Of a stretch of DNA of 42,763 bases, positions 1-8,780 are shown one piece after another; within the stretch, counting starts at the first letter, position 1; every line of letters starts with the position of its first letter. Origin of the DNA: Winslowiella iniecta (GTDB taxonomy: Bacteria > Pseudomonadota > Gammaproteobacteria > Enterobacterales > Enterobacteriaceae); assembly GCF_001267535.1 (NCBI RefSeq), contig NZ_JRXE01000008.1, forward strand, positions 1-42,763. Reading direction: 5' to 3'. Below the pieces are notes generated by a model, which ran no database searches, was not told where the DNA came from, and worked only from the letters and a program-made list of their open reading frames with translations. Made by a program: the position numbers and the translations under genes.

Positions 1-1
1 G

Positions 2-568
2 GCAATTGCGTTGTTTGTTGGCACGCTGATCGGCGTACTGGCCGGGTATGCTGGCGGGCGCACCGACAGCCTGTTTATGCGCGTTATCGATATTTTGCTG
101 GCGATACCGAATTTATTGCTGGCAATGGCGATTATCACCGTCCTTGGGTTCGGCACACTGAATATCGCGGTGGCGGTTGGCTTGTCCTCGGTAGCGACTT
201 TTGCGCGTCTGTCGCGCGGAGAAGTGTTACGCAGTCGCGCCAACCTGTTTGTTGAGGCGGCCAGAGCCAGTGGCGTCGGGCATCTGGCGATTATTCAGCG
301 TCATATTCTGCCGCATGCGCTGGCACCGGTGCTCTCGCTGGCGGCGCTGGAGCTGGGATTTGCCCTGTTGTCGGTGTCGGCACTCAGTTTTCTTGGCTTT
401 GGCGCGCCGCCGCCACAACCCGAATGGGGACTGTTAATCGCCGAGGGACGTAATTACATTGCGGCAGCCTGGTGGTACACCACGCTGCCGGGGATGATTA
501 TCGTGTTGTCGGTACTGGCAACCAACCGGATAGCCGGATTTATTCAGGATTCTGCGGAGAATGTATGA
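2..568 (+). CDS. ABC transporter permease, DppC/OppC family (5' end cut by window)
   Basis: Inner-membrane permease subunit of a peptide/nickel-type ABC importer. The frame is open to the left edge, so the N-terminus (first membrane helix) is missing and about 188 residues remain. The visible part has the hydrophobic segments of the BPD_transp_1 domain and the EAA loop that docks on the ATPase: EAARASGVGHLAIIQRHILP, with the invariant Gly and the I-LP ending. The last residues are followed by a TGA that overlaps the ATG of the next gene (ATGA), so the permease and ATPase are translationally coupled. The family import class (dipeptide, oligopeptide, nickel, glutathione) cannot be told from this piece. 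The paired permease and binding protein should lie to the left of the window. Confidence 0.93.
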   Translation, partial: AIALFVGTLIGVLAGYAGGRTDSLFMRVIDILLAIPNLLLAMAIITVLGFGTLNIAVAVGLSSVATFARLSRGEVLRSRANLFVEAARASGVGHLAIIQRHILPHALAPVLSLAALELGFALLSVSALSFLGFGAPPPQPEWGLLIAEGRNYIAAAWWYTTLPGMIIVLSVLATNRIAGFIQDSAENV

Positions 569-2172
569 CCGAACCTCTGTTAGCAGTTGAACAACTGAGC
601 ATTGATTATCATCGCCAGCAGGGCGGTTATCTGCAGGCGGTGAAATCCCTTAGTTTTAACCTGAACCCGGGCGAAGTGGTGGCGATAGTCGGTGGCTCCG
701 GATCGGGTAAATCGACTACTGCCTCGGCGCTGGTGGGTTTGCTGAATCAGCAGGCGTTGCGACGTGGCGGTTCCATCCGCTTTAACGGACAGTCACTGGA
801 AACTGCCAGCCAGCGTCAGTGGCAGCAACTGCGTGGGCTGGAAATCGGCTTTGTTCCGCAGGATCCAGGCCAGGCGTTTAATCCAATCCAGACCATTGAA
901 AAACAGATGCTTGAAGCGCTGACCCTGCATGGCGTGCCGAAAAATCAGGCCGCCGGACGCCTGACGGCGCTGCTGGCAGCAACAGGTTTAAACGACAGTC
1001 AGCGGGTACTGGCCAGCTATCCGCATCAGCTTTCAGGCGGCATGCGGCAACGGGTGTTGCTGGCAATGGCAATGTGCCACCATCCTAAGCTGATTATTGC
1101 CGATGAACCGACCAGCGCGCTGGATGTCAGCGTACAGAAACAGGTGCTGGATGCGCTGGCTGAGGTGGTGGATAAGCAGGGGGTCGCGTTACTGCTGATC
1201 ACCCACGATCTGAATATGGCGCTGGAGCGGGCAGATCGGGTGCTGGTAATGCATGAAGGTCAGATGGTTGAAAGCGGCACCCCGGCATCTTTGTTGCGCC
1301 AGACACGTCATCCTTATACCCGCCAGCTGCTGGAGGCGTCTCCGGCATTTTTAACCGTACCTTATCGTCAACCGCATCCGCACAGCGTGCCATTTATGCT
1401 GGCGGATAAGCTCTCAAAGCGTTTTATTCTGCCACGCGGCGAAATCTTCAGCGCGGTGGATGCAGTGTCGTTTCCGGTTTTTCGCGGCGCCACCACCAGC
1501 CTGGTGGGAGAGTCGGGGTCAGGCAAATCGACCACGGTGCGAATGCTGCTGGGTCTGGAGCGGCCTGATGATGGCGAGGTGCGATTTGATGGTGTCAGTT
1601 TCACCACGCCGTCGAGCTTTCAGAAATCTGACTTTCGCCGCCGGGTGCAGGTGGTGTATCAGAACCCCTGGGCATCGCTGAATCCGAAAATGACGCTGGA
1701 GGCGATTATTGCCGAACCGCTGCGCGCGTTTAACATCGGTAATAAACAGAGTCAGCGCCAGCGGGTGGCTGAACTGCTGGAGGCGGTTGAACTGTCCACC
1801 GCACTGCTGAACGTCAGGCCCTCGGCGCTGTCCGGCGGTCAACGCCAGCGAGTGGCTATCGCCCGCGCGTTAGCGATATCGCCGGAGCTGCTGATTCTCG
1901 ACGAACCGGTCTCGGCACTGGATGTGGCGGTACAGGCACAAATTCTGCGACTGCTGGAGCGTTTACAGCGGGAGAAAGGCCTCAGCTATCTGTTTATCTC
2001 CCATGATCTGGCAGTCGTCCGACAGATTTCCGATTATGTGGTGATTATGCAGCAGGGCAAAGTGGTCGAGCAGGGAGAGGTGCAGTCGATATTCAGCACG
2101 CCGACCGCAGCTTATACCCGTCAGTTGCTGGCGCATATTCCGACGCTGCCTGCGCAGGCGCGTCGGGCGTGA
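565..2172 (+). CDS. Fused double ATPase of a peptide/nickel-type ABC importer
   Basis: Cytoplasmic energising subunit with two ABC ATPase domains in one 535-residue chain, as in GsiA or YejF, in place of separate DppD and DppF proteins. Domain 1 has Walker [10 protein letters not shown] near residues 43-51, signature LSGGMRQRV and Walker [13 protein letters not shown]. Domain 2 has Walker [10 protein letters not shown] from about residue 315, signature LSGGQRQRV and [12 protein letters not shown]. Each half is followed by the oligopeptide-transporter C-terminal extension (PYTRQLLE and AYTRQLLA). The start is the ATG at 565, which overlaps the permease stop; the same frame runs further upstream but lies inside the permease. 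Substrate is unknown without the binding protein. Confidence 0.93.
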   Translation: MTEPLLAVEQLSIDYHRQQGGYLQAVKSLSFNLNPGEVVAIVGGSGSGKSTTASALVGLLNQQALRRGGSIRFNGQSLETASQRQWQQLRGLEIGFVPQDPGQAFNPIQTIEKQMLEALTLHGVPKNQAAGRLTALLAATGLNDSQRVLASYPHQLSGGMRQRVLLAMAMCHHPKLIIADEPTSALDVSVQKQVLDALAEVVDKQGVALLLITHDLNMALERADRVLVMHEGQMVESGTPASLLRQTRHPYTRQLLEASPAFLTVPYRQPHPHSVPFMLADKLSKRFILPRGEIFSAVDAVSFPVFRGATTSLVGESGSGKSTTVRMLLGLERPDDGEVRFDGVSFTTPSSFQKSDFRRRVQVVYQNPWASLNPKMTLEAIIAEPLRAFNIGNKQSQRQRVAELLEAVELSTALLNVRPSALSGGQRQRVAIARALAISPELLILDEPVSALDVAVQAQILRLLERLQREKGLSYLFISHDLAVVRQISDYVVIMQQGKVVEQGEVQSIFSTPTAAYTRQLLAHIPTLPAQARRA

Positions 2173-2824
2173 AATGCAGGTGGTGGCGATATTTTAATCA
2201 GCGATTCCCTCGGTCAGGTCACAGGGAATGCCGGGGATCAGGCAATGGGCCGCATGATGCGATATCATGTTCAGTGAATGGAAACTGTGCGATTAACCCC
2301 GCAGAATACCCCTGACGGCCGACTAAGGTTGACTCTGGCGCATCGACGCAGGCAGAATGCGTCACTCAGAAACTATCTGGTCCGGTGATGTCAGTACTGG
2401 CATTTCAGGATGAATCCGATGCGCTACGACTCGCCAGTGACTCAGAATAGCTTCTTGCCGTCGGGGTTTTGTATAACCTCACGCGTGCACTTTGGCACAT
2501 TTTGACGGCAACGGAAATACAGGCTTTGGCCGCGAAGGGGTTGTGGAGGCTCAGTTGCTACACCACTACCAAAAACGGTCTGGCTGCCTGGCAGTGATTC
2601 CCCTATTAACATCCCTTTGCGATGCGATAAATGCTGACGATACCAGCGCAGTTTCTGCCTGCTATCTCACGCCCGGCAACGACGTAATGTGACGTTATGC
2701 CTCTCCATTATCAGCCAACTCTCTGTTAACTGTGACGACACCGTGTCGTTGTCAGGCTGACTGCGTTTTTACGCGCTCACCCTACAGTTATCAAAAATAA
2801 AAACTCACTCCAGTCGGAGCAACT
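2173..2824. other. Gene-free 650-bp gap with possible gene debris
   Basis: No convincing intact gene lies here. In the + strand around 2430-2590 one frame reads like a protein (…LTRALWHILTATEIQALAAK…) with an internal TAG near 2449 and a TGA near 2596. An overlapping frame at 2492-2692 is open for 66 codons. This looks like a decayed gene, but I cannot name the family. The right end supplies the promoter and ribosome-binding site (CGGAGC) of the NCS1 permease. A weak inverted repeat lies near 2733-2753. Confidence 0.35.
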
Positions 2825-4213
2825 ATGAATTCTCAGCAAGACCAGACGGCCATAATAGAAGATAAGTCGATCGATTACGTGCCGGAGGATGAACGCCACG
2901 GGGATGCACGTAGTCTGTTTACCCTGTGGTTCTGTACCAATATTGCGCCATTAGCAGTCGTCACCGGCGCAGTGGCCACCCACACTTTCCACCTGGATAT
3001 CCTGTCGGCGATCAGTGCAATTATTGCCGGACATCTGTTTGGCGGCATTTTTCTGGCACTGACATCGGCGCAGGGGCCGCAGGTCGGTATTCCACAGATG
3101 GTGCAAAGCCGGGCGCAGTTTGGCCGTTACGGTTCGTTGCTGGTGATTTTCTTTGCCACCGTTATCTATCTCGGCTTCTTTATCTCCAATATTTCGCTGT
3201 CGGGGAGAGTGATTAACAATGTGCTTCCCGCGCTGAACATTCCGCTGGCCACCATTACCGGCGCGATCGCCGCCACCCTGATTGGCGTGGTGGGTTATAA
3301 CTTTATCCATAAGATCAATAAAGTCGGTGCCTGGATTATGGGCGGGGCGATGATTCTCGGCCTGGGGATTATGCTGTCGCAACCGCTCCCGGCGGACTTC
3401 CTGCAACGCGGATCGTTCAGCCTGGCAGGCTGGTTTGCCACTTTCTGTATCGGCGCAGTCTGGCAACTGAGCTTTTCCCCGTATACTTCTGACTATTCCC
3501 GTTATCTTTCGGCATCCGAAGGTATCGCCAGACCGTTTCTGTATACCTGGCTGGGCGCTTGCTGTGGCACCATTCTGGCGTTTGTATTTGGTATGGTCGC
3601 CGTCAATATGGTTAGCGGAACTAATGATGCGATGGTGGCAGTGCGGCAGGCAACCGGCTGGCTGGGCCCCGTTCTGATGGTGCTGTTTTTGATCAATATC
3701 ATCTGTCATAACTCGATGAATTTATATGGAGCGGTACTGGCGCTGATTACTTCGGTACAGACATTCCTGCCAAACTGGCAGCCCGGTAGCAGGGTTCGGG
3801 TGCTGTTTTCGCTGTCGGTACTGACCGGATCGGTGGCGGTGGCGCTGGCAGCTTCGGCTAATTTTGTGGAAGTGTTTCTCAATCTGATTTTCGCGCTGAT
3901 CTCGGTTTTGGTGCCCTGGTGTATGATTAACCTGATCGATTTCTATCTGATTAATAAGCAACAGTATGATACTGATGCGATTTTCAGCGCCGACGGTGGG
4001 CGTTATGGCTTACTGAACTCGCGGGCGTTGCTGGTTTATGCCGGGGGCATTGTGGTTCAGATTCCGTTTGTGGAAAACGCCTTTTTCTCCGGTCCGTGGT
4101 CCGGACTGGTGCCTGGCGCAAATATCTCCTGGGTGATCAGTATGGTGGTCACGGCGATTGCTTATCCGCTCTGTTGTCGCCGTTACCCGGTCTGGGTGGC
4201 GAGTCACAGTTAA
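2825..4213 (+). CDS. NCS1-family nucleobase/cytosine permease
   Basis: Inner-membrane symporter of the purine/cytosine permease (NCS1, CodB-like) family, 462 residues, the normal length for the family, with about 12 hydrophobic segments. The N-terminal tail ends in DYVPEDERHGDARSLFTLWF, the charged stretch that precedes helix 1 in these proteins. QMVQSRAQFGRYGSLL follows helix 3, and the SFSPYTSDYSRYL loop is a typical NCS1 feature. It likely imports a purine, pyrimidine or related heterocycle by proton or sodium symport. The ATG at 2825 follows GGAGC at good spacing. It is a single gene, convergent with ptrR and closed by a hairpin terminator. Substrate cannot be assigned. hpxO and xdhC, which act on purines, lie in the same window but far away. 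Confidence 0.9.
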   Translation: MNSQQDQTAIIEDKSIDYVPEDERHGDARSLFTLWFCTNIAPLAVVTGAVATHTFHLDILSAISAIIAGHLFGGIFLALTSAQGPQVGIPQMVQSRAQFGRYGSLLVIFFATVIYLGFFISNISLSGRVINNVLPALNIPLATITGAIAATLIGVVGYNFIHKINKVGAWIMGGAMILGLGIMLSQPLPADFLQRGSFSLAGWFATFCIGAVWQLSFSPYTSDYSRYLSASEGIARPFLYTWLGACCGTILAFVFGMVAVNMVSGTNDAMVAVRQATGWLGPVLMVLFLINIICHNSMNLYGAVLALITSVQTFLPNWQPGSRVRVLFSLSVLTGSVAVALAASANFVEVFLNLIFALISVLVPWCMINLIDFYLINKQQYDTDAIFSADGGRYGLLNSRALLVYAGGIVVQIPFVENAFFSGPWSGLVPGANISWVISMVVTAIAYPLCCRRYPVWVASHS

Positions 4214-4218
4214 TAATC

Positions 4219-4246
4219 ATGCCCGGTAATACCGGGCATTGTTTTA
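4219..4246 (+). terminator. Rho-independent terminator after the NCS1 permease
   Basis: Perfect inverted repeat ATGCCCGGTA/TACCGGGCAT with almost no loop, followed by TGTTTTATGTG. It sits between the convergent permease and ptrR genes and overlaps the ptrR stop region. Confidence 0.75.
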
Positions 4247-5104
4247 TGTGCGTGGCTGCAACAGCTCAATCATCACTTCCAGCTGTGGCGTTTTAACGCC
4301 GCGCCGCCAGATTAACCAGGTGGATAACCAGCGCCATGGCTCTTCCGGTACACAGACCACCACCTGTTCATTGCCAGGCATGCTGTTCAGCATGCTACGC
4401 GGCAGCATCGCCAGTCCGGCACCGGCAATTACGCAGGCCAGCATGCCGTGATAGGACTCCATTTCATAAATCTTGCCCGGCGTGGCCTGATCGGCATGAA
4501 ACCAGTTTTCAAAATGACGCCGGTAGGAGCAGTTGGCGCGAAAGGCATAAATATTGACGCCGCTGACCTCGCGCGCGCGGGTAAAGGGCTTCTGCTTGGC
4601 GGGACCGATAATCACCATCTCTTCGTCAAATACCGGCATGCCGTCAATCGCCGGATGCGTTACCGGACCATCAATAAACGCCGCCGACAACTTACCTTCC
4701 AGCACGCCATCCAGCATGGTGCCGGACGGACCGGTGCTGAGATCCAGCAGAATACGTGGATAGTTGCGGTTGTATTCCGCCAGCAGGCCGGGAATCCGCA
4801 CCGCTGCGGTGCTTTCCAGCGCCCCGAGAGTAAAGGTTCCCTGCGGCGCTTCGCCCGTCACCGCCTGACGGGCTTCACTGACCAGCGACAGAATCTGCTT
4901 GCTGTATTGCAGCAGGCTGTGACCGGCAGGCGACAGTCGCAGGCGATGGCTTTCACGGATAAACAGCTCCACCCCCAAATCGGTTTCCAGCTGGCGAATC
5001 CGGGTGGTGACGTTTGAGGGCACACGATGTACCTGCTTTGCCGCGGCGGAAATACTGCCGGTTTCGGCGACGGCGGTGAACATTTCTAACTGGGAGAGGT
5101 TCAT
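4244..5104 (-). CDS. ptrR: LysR-type regulator PtrR (YneJ)
   Basis: LysR-family transcription factor, 286 residues, with an N-terminal winged HTH (residues about 1-60; [20 protein letters not shown]) and a C-terminal substrate-binding domain. The sequence closely follows E. coli PtrR/YneJ, including [35 protein letters not shown] and the [19 protein letters not shown] segment. In E. coli ptrR lies divergent from sad, exactly as here, and controls sad in putrescine and GABA breakdown. That function is established for the E. coli protein and inferred here. The gene is divergent from sad across a 102-bp region with a palindrome. The C-terminus is slightly shorter than in E. coli. Confidence 0.93.
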   Translation of the reverse strand: MNLSQLEMFTAVAETGSISAAAKQVHRVPSNVTTRIRQLETDLGVELFIRESHRLRLSPAGHSLLQYSKQILSLVSEARQAVTGEAPQGTFTLGALESTAAVRIPGLLAEYNRNYPRILLDLSTGPSGTMLDGVLEGKLSAAFIDGPVTHPAIDGMPVFDEEMVIIGPAKQKPFTRAREVSGVNIYAFRANCSYRRHFENWFHADQATPGKIYEMESYHGMLACVIAGAGLAMLPRSMLNSMPGNEQVVVCVPEEPWRWLSTWLIWRRGVKTPQLEVMIELLQPRT

Positions 5105-5132
5105 GTCATTCTCATTTAGTGAAAGCCAACTG

Positions 5133-5145
5133 CTGAATTATTCAG
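5133..5145. promoter_or_regulatory. Candidate LysR-type operator between ptrR and sad
   Basis: CTGAATTATTCAG is a perfect 13-bp palindrome in the short divergent region, 29 bp from ptrR and 62 bp from sad. LysR-type regulators bind palindromic sites in such regions, so PtrR is the obvious candidate. Confidence 0.4.
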
Positions 5146-5206
5146 TTTTTTTATCACTGCTGCAAGGTTAGGCTATCTCCATTGCCACTATCAAGCAGAG
5201 GATTAA

Positions 5207-6598
5207 ATGACTATTTCTTACCAGACACATGCGATCTCCGTAAATCCGGCTAACGGTGAAACCCTGAATGCTTATCCGTATGACAGCGAACAGCAAATCG
5301 ATCGGGTGATTGAGCGCACCCATCAGGCCGGTAAGCAGTGGAGCCAACTTAGCGTAACGCAACGTAGCGCTAAACTGCGCGACCTGGCGGTGGCGCTGCG
5401 TGAGCACGCTGAAGAGCTGGCGCAAATGATCCGCGCTGAAATGGGCAAACCGATTTTGCAGGCCCGTGGCGAAGTGAACAAAAGCGCCAATCTTTGTGAA
5501 TGGTATGCGGAACATGGCCCGGCGATGCTGACGACGCTGCCTACTCAGGTGGAAAATAACCAGGCGGTGATGGAGTTTCGTCCGCTGGGCACCGTGCTGG
5601 CAGTGATGCCGTGGAACTTCCCGTTATGGCAGGTGCTGCGCGGCGCGGTACCGATTATGCTGGCCGGTAACAGCTATTTACTGAAACATGCGCCAAACGT
5701 GATGGGCAGCGCGCAGCTGATCGAACGCATCTTTATCGCCGCCGGTGTGTCACAGGGTGAGTTTTCGATTATCAATGCCACGCCAGAGGGCGTCAGCCAG
5801 GCAATTAAGCATCCGCTGATTGCTGCCGTCACCTTTACCGGTAGTGTCAGAGCCGGTAAGGCGATTGGCGAGCAAGCCGGTGCGGCACTGAAAAAATCGG
5901 TGCTGGAGCTGGGAGGGTCCGATCCCTTTATCGTGCTGGCAGGGGCTGATCTCGATCAGGCGGTGAAAGCCGCTGTTGCTGGCCGTTATCAAAACACCGG
6001 GCAGGTTTGTGCCGCATCGAAACGTTTTATTGTCGAACAACCGATCGCGGCAGAATTTACCGCCAAATTTGTCGCTGCGGTTAACCAGCTGAAAACCGGT
6101 GCACCTGATGAAGAGGGTAACTATATCGGGCCGATGGCGCGTTTCGATCTGCGCGATGAGTTACATGGTCAGGTTGAGGCCACGCTGGCGGAAGGTGCCA
6201 CGCTGCTGGCGGGAGGTCATAAGCTTGCCGGTGAGGGTAACTACTATGCGCCAACGGTACTGGCCGATGTCCAGCCGCAGATGACCGCCTTCCGTCAGGA
6301 GCTGTTTGGCCCGGTCGCGGCAATTACCGTGGCGAACGATGTCGATCACGCTATTGAACTGGCGAATGACAGTGACTTCGGTCTTGCTGCGACGATTTAC
6401 AGCGGTGATGAAGAGCTGGCGCAACAGCTGGCAGCGCGTCTTGAATGCGGTGGCGTATTTATTAATGGTTACAGCGCCAGCGATCCACGCGTGGCATTTG
6501 GCGGAGTTAAGAAGAGCGGCTATGGTCGCGAGCTGTCGCAGTTTGGTCTGTATGAGTTCTGTAATATCCAGACGGTATGGAAAAATCGTCAGGGCTGA
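5207..6598 (+). CDS. sad: NAD(P)-dependent succinate-semialdehyde dehydrogenase Sad (YneI)
   Basis: Cytoplasmic aldehyde dehydrogenase, 463 residues (E. coli Sad has 462). It oxidises succinate semialdehyde to succinate at the end of GABA and putrescine breakdown. The sequence closely follows E. coli Sad: NKSANLCEWYAEHGPAM, AVMPWNFPLWQVLRGAVP, LELGGSDPF with the general-base Glu, and RYQNTGQVCAASKRFIVE with the nucleophilic Cys. FINGYSASDPRVAFGG and QTVWKNRQG close the protein as in E. coli. The ATG at 5207 follows AGAGGA. ptrR lies divergent upstream and a hairpin terminator lies just downstream, so sad is probably monocistronic. Confidence 0.96.
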   Translation: MTISYQTHAISVNPANGETLNAYPYDSEQQIDRVIERTHQAGKQWSQLSVTQRSAKLRDLAVALREHAEELAQMIRAEMGKPILQARGEVNKSANLCEWYAEHGPAMLTTLPTQVENNQAVMEFRPLGTVLAVMPWNFPLWQVLRGAVPIMLAGNSYLLKHAPNVMGSAQLIERIFIAAGVSQGEFSIINATPEGVSQAIKHPLIAAVTFTGSVRAGKAIGEQAGAALKKSVLELGGSDPFIVLAGADLDQAVKAAVAGRYQNTGQVCAASKRFIVEQPIAAEFTAKFVAAVNQLKTGAPDEEGNYIGPMARFDLRDELHGQVEATLAEGATLLAGGHKLAGEGNYYAPTVLADVQPQMTAFRQELFGPVAAITVANDVDHAIELANDSDFGLAATIYSGDEELAQQLAARLECGGVFINGYSASDPRVAFGGVKKSGYGRELSQFGLYEFCNIQTVWKNRQG

Positions 6599-6630
6599 CA
6601 GGCCGCATGACTGATAACTAATCTGTGCAA

Positions 6631-6657
6631 CCGGGAGAGTGTTCTCCCGGTTTTTTT
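6631..6657 (+). terminator. Rho-independent terminator after sad
   Basis: CCGGGAGA, a short loop, then TCTCCCGG and seven T residues, 33 bases after the sad stop. It is a textbook intrinsic terminator. Confidence 0.92.
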
Positions 6658-6807
6658 ATATCTGAGCCCGTGCTAGCGCACGCATTGCCGTTGTCTCAGC
6701 CGGTAAAATCACGCAACCTGTAGGCGGCAAGGTAAAAATAATGGCCACAGGCCATCAATAATTGATCGACCACAGTGTCGACAGACCGTCAGATATAGGG
6801 ATGAAAT

Positions 6808-8049
6808 ATGGGTTTGCTCTCAACAGCAACGGACAGTTCGTTGCTGCGACATCGTGCGTTTGTCGCCTTCTGGCTGGCACGCACCTGCTCTTCGTTTGGT
6901 TTTCAGATGTTTTCCGTCGCGGTCAGCTGGCAGATATACGCCATTACTCACAGTGCCATGGCGCTGGGTATGATTGGCCTGATGCAGTTTCTGCCGTCGG
7001 TGTTGCTGGCGCTACCGGCCGGGCATCTGGCGGATCAGTACGATCGTCGGCGTATTGTGTTGTTGGGGCAAATACTGGAGTGGGGCGCGCTGCTGGCGCT
7101 GATCCTGCTAACGATGTATCAGTGGTCGGATAAAAATGCGCTCTGGGGACTGGTATTTCTGATTGCGGTGGCGAAAGCCATTGAAGGCCCGGCGATGCAA
7201 TCGATGCTGCCTTCGCTGGTGCCACCCGCTATTCTGGCGCGTGCGACGGCGGCGAATGCGGTGGGGGGGCAGGCGGCGGTGATTGTCGGCCCGACGCTGG
7301 GCGGATTTCTCTATGTTGCCGGGCCGGATGTGGTGTATAGCGTCGCGGCGGCGTTTTATCTGCTGTCGATTATTCTGGTCAGCCGTCTTCGCTATGTCAG
7401 ACCGCCCCAGCCGCGTTTACCCGCCAGTCTGAAAACGCTGTTTGCCGGTATTGGTTTTATCCGTGCGCGTAAAGATGTACTGGGCGTGATCTCACTGGAT
7501 CTGTTCGCGGTACTGCTGGGCGGTGCCACCGCACTGTTGCCGATTTTTGCTAAGGATATTCTGCATACCGGGCCGTGGGGACTTGGCCTGCTGCGCGGTG
7601 CACCTTCAGTGGGTGCCTTGCTGGTGGGGATCTGGCTGAGTCGTAATAAGCTGGAAAAGCATGTCGGTATGATTATGTTTGGTTCCGTCGCCGGGTTTGG
7701 TGTGGCTACGCTGGTCTTTGCCTTCTCCACTCAGCTGTGGCTATCGATGCTGGCACTGGCGGCGCTGGGCGGGTTTGATATGGTCAGTATGGTGATTCGT
7801 GGTGCACTGGTGCAGCTCGATACGCCTGATGATATGCGCGGGCGAGTAAATGCAGTGAACGGGATCTTTATTAATACCTCAAACCAACTGGGTGAGTTTG
7901 AATCCGGATTGCTGGCGGCGCTGATGGGTGCCGTACCTGCCGCAGTATTGGGCGGTGTGGGTACGCTGGTGGTGGTGGCAGTCTGGATGAAGCTATTCCC
8001 GCATTTGCGTCGTCGACAGCGCCTGGAAAATGATGTACCTGCCGAATAA
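6808..8049 (+). CDS. MFS transporter, MFS_3 (EntS-like) family
   Basis: Major facilitator superfamily membrane protein, 413 residues, with about 12 predicted helices. The N-terminus LLRHRAFVAFWLARTCSSFG and the loop GHLADQYDRRRIVL are typical of the MFS_3 drug/siderophore exporter group, which includes EntS. ATAANAVGGQAAVIVGPTLG and the late loop DTPDDMRGRVNAVNGIFI are further hallmarks of that group. It is probably an exporter, but the substrate is unknown and no siderophore gene lies beside it. The ATG at 6808 follows TAGGGATGAAAT. It precedes pagP by 57 bp with no clear terminator, so read-through is possible. Confidence 0.88.
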   Translation: MGLLSTATDSSLLRHRAFVAFWLARTCSSFGFQMFSVAVSWQIYAITHSAMALGMIGLMQFLPSVLLALPAGHLADQYDRRRIVLLGQILEWGALLALILLTMYQWSDKNALWGLVFLIAVAKAIEGPAMQSMLPSLVPPAILARATAANAVGGQAAVIVGPTLGGFLYVAGPDVVYSVAAAFYLLSIILVSRLRYVRPPQPRLPASLKTLFAGIGFIRARKDVLGVISLDLFAVLLGGATALLPIFAKDILHTGPWGLGLLRGAPSVGALLVGIWLSRNKLEKHVGMIMFGSVAGFGVATLVFAFSTQLWLSMLALAALGGFDMVSMVIRGALVQLDTPDDMRGRVNAVNGIFINTSNQLGEFESGLLAALMGAVPAAVLGGVGTLVVVAVWMKLFPHLRRRQRLENDVPAE

Positions 8050-8106
8050 TTCTGAACTACATTATGTAAAGAATCACCCCCACTGAATAACGCTGGCGAA
8101 AGTAAG

Positions 8107-8691
8107 ATGATAAAAAAGACTTCTGGTTTGTTAATGGCTCTGTTCTGTCTCTCGTTTACGGTGTCCGCTGAGCAAACTGACGTAACGGCTCACAATGGCA
8201 ACAACGCATCGGGTTGGTGGCAAAACGTGAAAGACAATGTCTCTGAAACCTGGCATAACCCACAATATACCGATGTCTATATCCCGTTTCTCAGCTGGCA
8301 CAACCGCTTTATGTATGATTCGGACAAAACAGATCATTACAATGAAATGCCATGGGGCGGAGGGATAGGCTATTCACGCTATACCGAAGAAGGTAACTGG
8401 CACGGTCTCTTTGCCATGGTATTTCAGGATTCTCACCGGGAATGGCAACCGGCTGTCGGCTACGGTTGGGAAAAGGGCTGGTATTTAACCCAAAACAAGG
8501 ACGCGCGGGTTGGTCTGGGCCTCGCGGGGGGGATTACGGCTCGTGATGACTTTGCGAATTACGTGCCGCTGCCTTTTGTATTCCCGATTTTATCTGCGGG
8601 TTATAAGAATGTGAATTTGCAGTTCACCTATATTCCAGGAACGTACAATAACGGTAACGTGCTTTTTGCATGGGTAAGGTATGGGTTTTAA
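8107..8691 (+). CDS. pagP: Lipid A palmitoyltransferase PagP
   Basis: Outer-membrane beta-barrel enzyme that moves a palmitate from phospholipid to lipid A, raising resistance to antimicrobial peptides. It has 194 residues (E. coli 186). A signal peptide (to about residue 21, cleavage at VSA/EQ) is followed by the PagP core: [14 protein letters not shown] with the catalytic His, [30 protein letters not shown] with the catalytic Asp-Ser pair, and the ending [21 protein letters not shown] cut here to its key residues GTYNNGN and a terminal Phe. In other enterobacteria pagP is PhoP-controlled; no clear PhoP box is visible in the 57 bp upstream. The Shine-Dalgarno is weak (GAAAGTAAG). Confidence 0.95.
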   Translation: MIKKTSGLLMALFCLSFTVSAEQTDVTAHNGNNASGWWQNVKDNVSETWHNPQYTDVYIPFLSWHNRFMYDSDKTDHYNEMPWGGGIGYSRYTEEGNWHGLFAMVFQDSHREWQPAVGYGWEKGWYLTQNKDARVGLGLAGGITARDDFANYVPLPFVFPILSAGYKNVNLQFTYIPGTYNNGNVLFAWVRYGF

Positions 8692-8780
8692 TGTGAGACA
8701 TAAAGATAGCGCCAGGCTTTAACAGGCTTAGCGCTATTGAGAGGTGTGGCGAACAGGCCGCATCCTTGCGGCTTACGTCT

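Noticed and set aside
2951-3709. 252-codon open frame opposite the NCS1 permease
   Set aside because: It lies wholly inside a well-recognised gene, has low-complexity Gln/His/Asn-rich text and no ribosome-binding site.
4448-5017. 189-codon + frame opposite ptrR
   Set aside because: Shadow frame; ptrR is firmly identified on the other strand.
8700-8780. Hairpins between pagP and the ABC-F gene as strong terminators
   Set aside because: ATAGCGC/GCGCTAT and GCCGCA/TGCGGC can pair, but no T-run follows on either strand, so I did not list them as features.
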